DNA from: Anastrepha obliqua
Taxonomy: Eukaryota; Arthropoda; Insecta; Diptera; Tephritidae
Length of the DNA: 64,000 bases
Direction: 5' to 3'
Assembly: GCF_027943255.1 (NCBI RefSeq)
Contig: NC_072893.1
Coordinates: 130,261,784 to 130,325,783, forward strand
A program made the position numbers and the translations under genes. Of this stretch, positions 47,855 through 58,700 are shown piece by piece (the stretch's first letter is position 1; each line of letters opens with the position of its first letter). A model generated the notes under the pieces. It saw only the letters and a list, made by a program, of their open reading frames with translations. It had not been told where the DNA came from and searched no databases.

Positions 47855-48795
47855 ATGGAACCTTCGAACGCGTATAAGATGCATATTTTGAATTTTTTTT
47901 TATAAAAGTGGTAAAAGTGCAACAACTGCTGATGCAGAAATAAACACTGTTCACGGAGAGGATACCGTGAGCGTAAGGACTGCGCAGAAGTGGTTTTCAA
48001 AATTCCAAAATGGTAACTGCGACGTGGAGGACGCCCCACGCGCTGGTCGTCCTGAAGTCTTTAACTCCGACGCCTTGCTCGAACTCGTGGAAGCTTAGCC
48101 AAATTTGACAGTCGATATGATAGCTCAGAGGTTAAATTCATCGCATAGAACAGTTCACAGGCACCTGGTTCAGTTGGGAAAGGTTTCAAAGCTGGGAAAA
48201 TGGGTTCCGCATAGACTTTTCGTCGCCAACCTTCAGCAGAGAGTGAATGTGTGTTCTCAGCTGCTGCAACGGCTTGAAAATGAAAGTTTTTTGAACCGTA
48301 TCGTTACTGGTGATGAAAAATGGCTTCTTTACAATAATCCTGTTCGATTCAATGGTTAGATAAAGATGAAACACCAGAACCGATCCCTATAGATGGCGTT
48401 CACCCCAAGAAGATTCTCCTGTCTATTTGGTGGGATATGACCGGTATTGTTTATTATGAACTTCCGGAACCAAACCAGACGATAACTGCTGATTATTATT
48501 CCCATCATCTATCAAACCTGATTGAGGCACTTAACAAAAATCGACCGCCCTTAGTGAATAGACGCATCCACCATACTCTCCGTATATTGCACCTTGTGAT
48601 TATCACCTTTTCCGTGGACTTCAATCCCATATGAGTAACAAGAATTACTCCTCAAAAGAAGGACAAACAATTTTTTGAGCAGGGAATTCAAAATTTGCCT
48701 AAACGTTGGGAAGGCATTGTAAATAATGAAGGAAAATATATTATTGATTAATAAATATTTTAAACATCTTTTTTTTAACGTCATAAATGTCACAC
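47855..48795 (+). pseudogene. Decayed mariner transposase gene
   Basis: Pieces of a Tc1/mariner transposase lie in order in shifting frames. First is the helix-turn-helix part with 'TVSVRTAQKWFSKFQNG' (about 47965-48013) and the 'GRP' region, then a stop near 48098. Next come 'TVHRHLVQLGK' (about 48135) and the first catalytic block 'IVTGDEKWLLYNN' (about 48301-48340). 'WWDMTGIVYYELPEPNQTI' follows (about 48430-48485). The second Asp block is largely deleted, and the C-terminal 'GIQNLPKRW ... GKYIID' ends at about 48750. With many stops and frameshifts it cannot encode an active enzyme. It abuts the truncated RTE copy. Confidence 0.85.
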
Positions 48796-48849
48796 TTTAT
48801 TTATGTTTATAAAATTTTTTAATTAAAATATCAAAAATCCGTCTCGGCA

Positions 48850-49130
48850 GGCTATATAGAAAACACTTTCGAATATTTAAAAAACTAACGCATACAGATA
48901 AACACGCCGGAAAAAGTCGTTTCGAGAAAAACGAATTTAAACTTTCAAGTGCACTTCGCTACAGCTACCTGTGCGCATCAAACTCTCGTCGGGCAGTTAC
49001 ATTTTCTACCACAGCTTTGTAGCTATGGGCAATTTTTACAATCGACTTCCTAAGACATATGCCTAAAACTATAAAGAATAATAATCTGTAAAAAAAATCG
49101 ATTATTTGAAAATTCTGGATGTATGTAACC
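48850..49130. repeat. Fragment resembling the interior of the TTAA-type elements
   Basis: 'gtcgtttcgagaaaaacgaa' followed by 'tttaaactttcaagtgca' is, on the minus strand, close to the interior 'actttaaatgcgtttttctcaaaac' of the relic at 43.24 kb. No terminal repeats were found. Confidence 0.35.
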
Positions 49131-49159
49131 TCTTTAAAAATTTAGTAATAGCCCGCCGT

Positions 49160-49330
49160 AGCCAGTGTGTGTATTTCTGCCATGAAAAAGCTCCTCATAA
49201 AAATATCTGCCGTTCAGAGGCGGCTTGAAACTGTAAGTTCCTCCATTTGTGGAACTACAACAAGACGCACACCTCAAATAGCAGGAGGAGCTCGGCCAAA
49301 CACCTAAACAAGATATAAGCGCCAATTTAA
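49160..49330 (+). repeat. Dispersed SINE-like repeat, copy 4 (plus), most complete
   Basis: The blocks in order are: 'atttctgccatgaaaaagct' with 'cctcata'; 'tctgccgttcagaggcggct'; 'tgaaactgtaagttcctcca'; 'tttgtggaactacaacaaga'; CGCACACC; 'aaatagcaggaggagctcgg'; and CCAAACACC. This copy shows the family layout most fully, together with that at 54.2 kb. The minus-strand frame at 49134-49325 is a by-product. Confidence 0.7.
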
Positions 49331-51785
49331 TATATGAATAATTAAATTGTAGAATTTTTTACATTTTTCGGTAACATAAAATGGTTAATTTAAGATAAAA
49401 CTTAAAACAAAAAATGTTTCTTTAACGAATAGCGTTTTTTTACTCCATTTAAAGCAATTTTTATTTTTCCTCATTCCCTTTATAAGGTAAAAAACAAATG
49501 TTATAAGTAAAATATAAGAATGTGAATACTTAAAATAATTGGAAAAAAAATTTAAGAAATTAAAAATTAAGAAAAAGTATTTTTTTTATAATGAGCAGCC
49601 TCTTTTACTTAATTTGAGTGAGTTTTTTGATTTTCTTCATTCTTAATGAAAAATTAACCTTCTTACTTTATTTATTTAAAAAAAAAAATAGTGTTTGTCT
49701 TAAATGACTAATTTCTTGGTAGCGAAAAAATTTTGAAAACTTAAAAATCTTTTTTTTCTAGTTTATGAAATAAACTCTAAAGGTTCTCTAATGTCAACAC
49801 GTCAACCTTCTAGTCTTTTTTGTATCAAAAAAATTTAAGTAAAGCAAACTAAGCAAAACCTTTGGGAAAGTCTGTTGTTTAGCCGCTATCAAATTTTTTA
49901 AAGGTTTATAAGATTCTTTAAATTGTTGAGTGTTTTTTCAAGTGCTAATACCATTTAAGCCCGAAACAAATGAAGGCATAGAGTAAAGAAAAACATTAAA
50001 TCAAAATTAAACTATCTGAAAAAATATTCCTTAAACATTTTCTAAGAAATTAGGAAAAATGTGCGAAAAAATATGCGAAAAAAATACTCATAAAATTAAT
50101 TACCTAAAACAAAATAATAAAAAATTTGCGAAAATTAAAAAAAATATAATAATAATTTATTTTTTATTAAAACAAATAAAAAATATTAACAGAAATATAA
50201 ATAATGAAGCAAAAAATAAAAATAAAAATTTTTAATTAAAAACAAACTTAAGAAAAGTATCATGATTTTTCGTTAAAGCAAATGCAATGAATGAAAAAAT
50301 ACTAAATAAACAAATATATTAAGCATTGAAATAAAAATATATACCTAAGTAAAAAAATATAAAAAAATTGCTCAAAATATAAGAAAAATATGCAAAACTG
50401 AATGAGAAAATAGTAAAATTCTATATATCATACATCTAGCATATAGCGGCCGGCTAATCACCTACCCTGTCAGAAATCAAATAGATTAACGAAACTAACG
50501 CAAGACAACTCTTGTGGAGGACCTATTCCAGAGAGCAGTGAACAAGGAAAAATAATATGCATACATAAATAGAGAAATAAAAATAAGTAATTAAATAAAA
50601 AAATAGTAAAAAAATTACCTCAAAAGACTAAGAAAAATATGCCAAACTAAAAACAAATAATCATAAAAATTAAAAAAAAAATAGTCATGAAATTTTTTTT
50701 TAATTAAAGCATGAATGGAAAACGAAAAAATAATAAAATTTATATATATAAATAATGAAAATATGTAATAAAATAAAAAAGGTATAAGAAAAATACCAAC
50801 AAAAATAATACAAACATGCGAAAATGATGAATTTTTTTGTTTTAAAGCAAATGCAATAATTGAAAATGTAATAAAATATATATAAATAATGAAATAAAAA
50901 TATATAATAAAATAAACAAAAATACTAAAAACAGATTTAAGAACTTACGACAAATACAGTGAAGCAGAAAATAGTAAAAAATATATAAGTAAATATATAT
51001 GTAAATACAAACATTTATAAAACATTAAAATTTCAATAAAAATACAAATGATTTAAGTCATTGCGTTGAATGAAAAATAAATACAAAATTTATAAAACTA
51101 ATGAAAAAAAAAATTATTTAAATAAATATAAAAATGCATAAACATATGTATGTATATGTCTAATAGAAAAGTATGAAAACCCCCAAGAACTCGTTTCCAA
51201 AAGCTATAAAAACCAGTTAAAAAAATATTAAAAATGTAAAACCATACCAAACCATGCCTTGAGTGCTGAAAACGCGTAAGCGAAAAAATGTTCGATTTTC
51301 TATTTTAGGGAGAAATCGATAACTTGCCACCGCATAGGCACGAGCTGTCCAAATTTCAAAGCTCCATAGAGAACCCTAAAAAACTGGGACATACGCAAAT
51401 TTTGGCGTAAGCTCTCAATTTTAATTTAATTTTTTTAATTTTTAATTTTTTCGCAAGTAGTGGTCCACATTATGGTATCAAAATGGCACGTAGAGGCTAC
51501 TTGTAGTGTACCTGGGGTACTCTTGCCATCTGACCTACCTACCTACCTAATTTTAATAAAAGAAACGAATCTACTGAAAATGTTACTTTTTGTCTGTTAC
51601 GCCATTTTGAAGATTAGGACTCGTCATATTTAACAGATCAATTCAATATATAAATATATGCACACAGTTGGTTGATATTTCTATAATGGCAACAAATTTC
51701 CAGCGATTTCGAACACCCTTAAATTATTTTTACAGCTTATTTGAGCTCAGTTTCTACTTAATAAAATTCTTATGCATACATAAAA
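49331..51785. other. A-rich non-coding DNA
   Basis: The plus strand is strongly A-rich from 49.95 to 51.2 kb. Recurring phrases such as 'aaatgcaat(a/g)a(a/t)tgaaaa', 'aataatgaaataaaaatata' and 'ttaaagcaaatgcaa' appear near 50270-50340, 50700-50760, 50840-50900 and 51050-51110, suggesting a decayed tandem array of about 150-200 bp units. A CTAC microsatellite lies at 51535-51548. No gene was recognised. Confidence 0.45.
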
Positions 51786-51935
51786 GATGGCGCAAAATTA
51801 GTCCTCCTATTTTGGTTGTTTGTTTGTTTGTATACTGCAGCTGTTTAGTTCACAAGTGCCAAATATGATTGCCGTATGATGTCAATAGCGAAACTAATAA
51901 ATTTTCCCAAAGGGTGATTAATTTTGCGCCACTTC
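51786..51935. mobile_element. 150-bp inverted-repeat element (MITE-like)
   Basis: The left end GATGGCGCAAAATTAGTC (51786) and the right end, read on the minus strand as GAAGTGGCGCAAAATTAATC, form an imperfect inverted pair. The interior is short and non-coding. The end motif also occurs alone at about 2365 (GATTAATTTTGCGCCAC) and in weaker form at 20265 and 63181. Confidence 0.5.
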
Positions 51936-52418
51936 TAACAACATATAATATTTTTTATGCTACATATTACTGAAAAAAGGCAATGCAATTATTTTTAAAC
52001 AATTTTCTAAAATAACTTTTATTCGTAAAGTCCTGGAAATTAAATTTTTATTTTTATTTTTTTGCAAGCAAAATTTTTTCAATATATTTCTATAAAAATT
52101 TAGGAACTTTCAACAAAATTTGTAGCTAATATTTCCTAAATACTATACATAAGACTAATTTTTTTTTAATATCTTCATTCCACTACAAAATACATTTCGC
52201 ACTTACTTTTTAAAATTTTTCTACTAAAACTACATAAAAAAAAATAAAAAAAGTGTCAGCCTCCAACTCCTCTAGCGCACATACATACACGCATACATAG
52301 GCATACACTTCCTTCACATTACTGTTTCTTTGCCACTCCACACCGTTTGCTCGGTGGACGAACAGCCGCTTTCCTTGACTCCAACCACTCCCCCCTCACC
52401 CCCTCTGCCGCGCACGCA

Positions 52419-52738
52419 TCAAACATAACTCAAGCGTCTATTCTGCGACCGCTTCCTGCCGGACGAGCGATTAGAATTGTGACTGTGATTATGGCTTTGG
52501 GTGCGTATGCTGCCGAAGTGGCCCAAGCTCATGCTCAGATTCGAATCGAATGCAGTTTGCGTCTGCGAGCGCGGATCGGTCATTAGCGAGCAGGTGGTGG
52601 GCACTGCTTGGCAATAGCGCAGCAGCTGTTGCTTGAAGGCGGCTGTGGTGAGTGTGTACAGCACCGGATTCAAGGCGGAATTCACAGGCAGCACGAGCAC
52701 AGCCAGCCAAGCGTAGAGAGAGGGAGAAATTGCACAAC
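52419..52738 (-). CDS. LGR receptor last exon: TM7, C-terminal tail and stop
   Basis: 320 bp from the acceptor ATCTCCCAG. The frame reads 'SLYAWLAVLVLPVNSALNPV' then LYT (TM7 with the NPxxY-type motif NPVLY). About 80 cytoplasmic residues follow, rich in Ser, His and Asn, ending 'KRSQNRRLSYV' and TGA at 52419. RRLS matches the basic-basic-X-Ser pattern of protein kinase A sites. The frames on the opposite strand (52347-52586, 52608-52796) are shadows. Confidence 0.92.
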
Positions 52739-55700
52739 CTGGGAGATAGAAATAAAGAGAATTAATCAAATTATTATTTTTTGTTTGTTGTTTTGAGCAG
52801 AGTCCATCATTCATTTGGTTGACAGTTGAAAATCTGCATTAATTAAAGTAAAACTTTCAAGTCTGACATACCTGAAAGCGCTGCCACTTTGACGATAATT
52901 ATAGGTAGCCAACAGGCGCAGTCTGTCGTTACAATAATGGCGAAACTATAAAAGAAGTTAAATATGTAAAATATTAGAAAAAATATGGCTTTTAATTTGG
53001 AAAAATTTACAGTTAATTGTAGACGGTTCTGAGATAAAATGGCAAATGGCAAAACGGCTGCTTCTTGGTGTGTAAGCGCCAATTAAACATATAAATCAGT
53101 ATTTATTGATCTCAAAGCAAAGAACAGTCAGAGTCAAAAAAATTTGAGGTGCCAGAAGTCTACATTTAAAGTCTGTATTTAAATTTTCGTATTTTCCATG
53201 TTCATTGATCAAATTTCACGCTTGAATGAGAGTTCGAGCTCAAATACGAATAGGGATTGATAAATTTATAATTGTCGCTTAAAATCGCTGATGTGTACCG
53301 CACGCTATACGCTGATGCGCCAGTACTAATACTTTTTTTTTACAAATATTAATCATAATTTGCAAAACGTTATAGCAATGGAAAAAATACAAATAAAAAC
53401 AAAAAAGTTATATTGCGTCATCATCGTTTCATAGCTATACAAAAGCTTCTTTTCCTCCTTTCATTTTCCCAGCCTTCCCACTTCCTCATTGGCCCTTATT
53501 TTCCATACAGGACAAACCCACGTACAAAGTTCACTTACCGCGTCGCGACAACATTCTCGCGTCCACTCAGCGTGCTCCGCATACCGCCACCTGAGTCGCG
53601 TATCGCCTGCAGCATGCGAATATAAGAATTCGATATGAAAATCAATGAAATTGTGTTGATGAGTATGAAAAGTAGCGCTGAATACTCCCAGCCCTGCAAG
53701 TGGAGTGAGAAAAGCAAGAGAAGCAGAAAAGTAAATAGAAAAATTGGAAGTCAGTGGAAAAGAGTATGCAAAATACAATACGTAAATAAATTGTGCCGCA
53801 TAACAACAAGATTTCTGGGAAAATCAAAGGTTAATAGCAAAAATATAAAAAAGGGAGAATGCAATTTGTAGAGAACGATAAGAAACCGAATTGTGTAAAC
53901 AATTTACTTTGTGGCTGCTTACGAAGTGAAATTTTTCATATACGTACTCAGCTTTATTTACATTACAATTATAGTTGATGTACTTACTCCACACATACAT
54001 ACATACACAACATACAGACATGCATAAATATTTACCCAACTAACAAAAGATTGCGACTTGGTTGAAATTCGTTTAGACAATCCTTGTAGAGAGTTTGTCG
54101 CCATACAAGATTTATAATAAATATTTTATAAGCATGTTGAGAATTGAAGACGAACGAAAAAAGTACGAGTATGTCGCAGTATGAAGCATCAAATAATAGA
54201 AAACGTTTTTTCTAAAAGCGGTCGCCCTTCGGCAGGCAATGGCAAACTTCCGAATGTATTTCTGCCATGAAAAAGTTCCTCACAGAAAACCAGCCGTTCG
54301 GAGTCGGCTTAAAACTGTAAGTCTCTCAATTCGTGGAACAACATCCAGACGCATGCCATAAATAGGATGAGAAACTGAGCCAAACACCCAAAAAGGCTGT
54401 AAGTGCTAAACAGAATTACACTGTGCTAAAAAATGGAACCGAATATAAGACACCAGTAACACTACAAACTTAATATTTTTTAGATTTGAAAAGTGAGGTC
54501 AAAATTGTACTACTAATGTGGATATCGGGTTAAAATCTTCCACAAAATATGAGCCATCGGTAGTCTTAAAGACAATGACAGTGGTATATTTAATTTTACA
54601 CGAGTTTTTTCAAATAATTTAGAACAAACTGAGACCAAATAAGAACAATTTAAGGACATTTACAGACAGCACAGCAGGTGAACCAATACTCAACAGCTGT
54701 TCCTCTGTCCTACAATTGCACTCTTGACTGATGCGAAGAGTTATTAAGAAAATCCTCTAAATCAAAGAAAGTCTACCAAAATCTCGTTACCACTCTCCAA
54801 AGATAGTCCAACTAGTAACGACACCTTGATAATTAATATTATTTTTATATTTTATATTTTTGCTTTAACTCCTATTGGAGCAGAGGGCGTCAACTACGCC
54901 TCTCGCCCACAGGCACGTTTTGAGCTATGTATGCCAGTTCGTTTTACGTAAGACCAAGAGAGTTCATTTCAATTTCTGTTGAACGGCTTCAGGTAGTAGT
55001 GGTCTACCCGCTTCTCGGCCTGCTTATTGGAAGGAGGACAACGAAAATAGAAATGGAGGATAATGAAATCTTTACAAAATTAAAATCTGAAGAGTCTAAG
55101 AAAAAGGAATTTCATCCTTTAAGAAAATTAATTTCACAATCTTAGCATAAGGCGCTAAGTTTCTGAGAATTCTAGTAAACTTCGAAATCCTGTCGACTTC
55201 GAAGGTTTTCGCTCTATGGGTGTTTCTCACGAGTGCTTGTATGTATGTATGGAATTTCTTTTAATATGCAACTGTACATATACATTTTATATTTATGATA
55301 CAAAATAATATTTTTTTACCCCACTCACCTTGGTAAAGGGATCGTGTATATGCAGCGAAAGGCAAACACCGTTAGTGCCATAGAAGTGTCCACCGAAATA
55401 TTGAATGGGTAGAAATGGTAAGGCGGCCAGCACAAAGGACATGCCCCAAAGAAGAACGAGACGAAAAACAATTCTGCAAATAAAAAGAGAGTTAGAGAGG
55501 AGAAGAACTAAACAAGAGTTGTGGGTGTGAAGAAAAATAAAAGGAAAAATAGTAAATAAATCAGGGTAAAGAAAATATCCGAAGGCGAGTCAATGAAGTT
55601 GTGCGTGGCATAAAAGTGGAATTGTGTGTGGAATTGTGGCATGAAACATGAAATGTAATGTAAATAAATATGATCGATAAAAGAAAGAATGAAGCTTGAA

Positions 55701-58700
55701 TTTCATTTGTAGAGAAAGAAAAGGCGGTAATAAATTAAATGCTATAAATCGTTTGTATTTGGGTTTGTGCCTCAAGCTTTTGATTGTCTCGGTTTATTCA
55801 TCGGCGATGCTTTATGAAAGTATTTCCTGCTAAAAGTATAACTTCTAACTTATTATTCTCAATTGCAATGACGAAAATTTCAGCCTAGAGGACATTAATG
55901 TGGTTAGAAGGCATAAAAGCCAGCTCTAGTGGTGGCCTAAATAGGTAAGCAACTTCTTTAAACCTACCAAAGAGTAAGGCTCTTGCTTGCATTTATAGTA
56001 AATAGAGACATTTTTCTTCTTGACTAACGCAATCTCTGCTTAAGTGATTTAGACCGAATTTAAGAAAAAGCGCCTGTAATTTTCTTCTCATGCTAAGCGT
56101 CGTCGTTTGGGAACACCAAGTGAAGTCAAGTCCCTCTGCAGCCGATCTTTTTCACGCTTCCTTTGCTGCCCCCAGCAAGCACCACACCGAATACTTTCAG
56201 AGTATTTATATCCCTTCGGAGAACATAACCTAGCCAATGGAGTCTCTCGAGCTTCATTTATGCCGCCGTAAAGCTAATATAGCTCAATGTTTTATTGTTT
56301 GCGATATTCGCTATCACCAACCGTAAAGGTTCAAAAATCTTTCGCACGATCAAGCGAATACTCTCTGTTTCACAAAAACCCATCTCTGGCCGATGCTCTA
56401 GCAAATAATAATAATAATAGAAAATAGTCTCTCCTCCATAGACAGGAAATGACAAATCTCCGGTTTTTAAAGACGCAGCCAGATAAATAACTATAACTTC
56501 AGCCGAGCATGTGTTATTATTTCAGCGATTATAACCCTTGTTGTGCCCTCTACTCTTCACAATATCTCATCCAGACCCGATTTCCTCTTGAAGCTCCAGT
56601 CCCATACTGGGTCAGGCCAAGATGTTTACTTCTTTTTCTCGCTATGGCATCGCATTCGAGAAGCAAAGGAGGTAATAATTTTAGAGATAAGTCGCAGCAT
56701 CGACTGCAGTTATTGGAAGATATCCCGAGCCGAGCTTCGCAATCTGCAGTGGCCACTGAGAATGCCCGCAAGGTTCTCAGTTTGTCTTTGCTTTGATGCT
56801 TTCGACTATTCTATATACATTAAGATTTTATATCAAGTACAGATATTGTTTTTTCCACCCAAATAAACCCAAAAACATTCTTTACTTTGGGCACCAATTT
56901 TTCAACACCAAATGGCACACAAATGCGTCAGAATAAAACTGCGTAAACGTGCTCCCGAACTCATTCTGCCTTAACTGTTTATCATAACAATTAACAAAAT
57001 CGACCGTATTGAGGTATTAAGATGCGTCTCGTCTAGCCAATATAAAAAATATTTGTTAAAGAAATAAAGAAATAATTGCAAATGCATTCCAGCGCAAGTG
57101 AGAAAGAGCGAAAGCGGGCAAGCAGAGGAGTTCATAGAGCGCACAAAGACCGTAAAGGGGTGAAAAGGAGCCAAAATAGCACAAAAATACTGCGTTGAAC
57201 GCAAATAAATAACAAGGAACGAACCAACCACCAGCCACAAGCGAAGCGTGCATGTCATAAAATAGTAGCTTAAAAAGTAGGTGCCCAGCACTTGCTGGTC
57301 AACCTGATAGTGAGAGGCCCAAGCAGCCAAGCGAGCACCTTAGCAGGCAGCTAGACAACCAGCCACACCACCCTAAGGCAGTCTCGCTCAACACTTAGTG
57401 GCCGTTGTACCAAATGCAGGCGGGAGGACCCGGACGCAACCACACCATATTTCCATCATAAGTCACGTTTCAATTACGCAAAATAAGCAAAGGCTAGGAT
57501 AAGTGGGGATGTGTTGACATTGGTTGGGTTAAGGTTGTGGCTTTGAAGCAAAAATAAATGAAAACAAATAAATATGATGGATACGCATAAGCTGGTAGAA
57601 ATAATTTCAAGGTGTTGAAGGAGCTGCAGAGCATTTGTGTGGACGCTGCAATGAAGGCGAAGGGTAACTGAAAAGTTATGGCTATGAAGCCAGGGGTATT
57701 AAATTTAAGATGATTGAGTTTTGAAGCGAAATAACTTGAATTTGAAAGCAACTATAAATGACAGCTGCTTACTGGTATATTTGCGGCTTTGGTAAAACAA
57801 ATTTGTTTTATTTGCTTTCATTAAAATTTTTTGCTTTCACTGCATTTGACAACTTCAAGAACCAAAAAACCCAATTGAGGCACCAAATTCATTTCAAAGC
57901 TTTTTAGGAAAATTAAACCCACAGATCATTGATTTTCCATTAAAAAAACAAAGCGCTTAACGAATTTTAATTTAATTTTATTTAAAATTTTTTTTTGGAA
58001 GTAGCTTTGTTTGCTCCAATTACGCTATGCAAAAATCTGGGTCTTTTTATGCGGCCGAAATGATTCTAACTTTGAATGAAGGACCGAGGCCCCTAAAGTA
58101 AAACTTCAGAAGGGTTTGGATAATTTCTACAAAGATTTTGTCTGATGATTTTATGGCAAATAATTTTCTCAAGCGACCTTCAAAATGCCAAAAATGGGCC
58201 CAAACGACCCTTTCATGAGAGATCTAATGGGGTAAGACGTTCGACCAAATTCTTCCTCGTAAAATTCTACTAAATGCACAAATGCACACCATATTTTTCT
58301 CCGATCGATCCCACATCCGTGCTCTTTCTTAATGTATGACCCAGCCACCCATACTTTCCCTTTTTGATTTCTGTCTCCACCGGCATTTCCTGAGTGCGAG
58401 ATCTTCGTGGGCCACCGTATCCGTAGAAAGCCTGAGGCATCTATTAACAAAAGTGTATAGTTTCGTGACGTTTGTCTTTGTGGTTGACCAGGTCTCGCAT
58501 CCGTGCAACAAAATCGATTTAACGCAAGCATAAAAAAACTGGATTTTTGTGGGCAAGACAAATGAGTTTGGTATCCACAGTTTACCCAGATGTGCAAATA
58601 CCTTTTTGGCCATTCTGAGACGTACGGTTTATAGGTTTTTGGAATCACTGGTTCATATTTTTGGCTCATCAAAAACAGAGCACTTGCATTTAACGCATAA

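Noticed and set aside
52347..52796. Plus-strand open frames opposite the receptor's last exon
   Set aside because: They are shadows of the coding exon on the minus strand.
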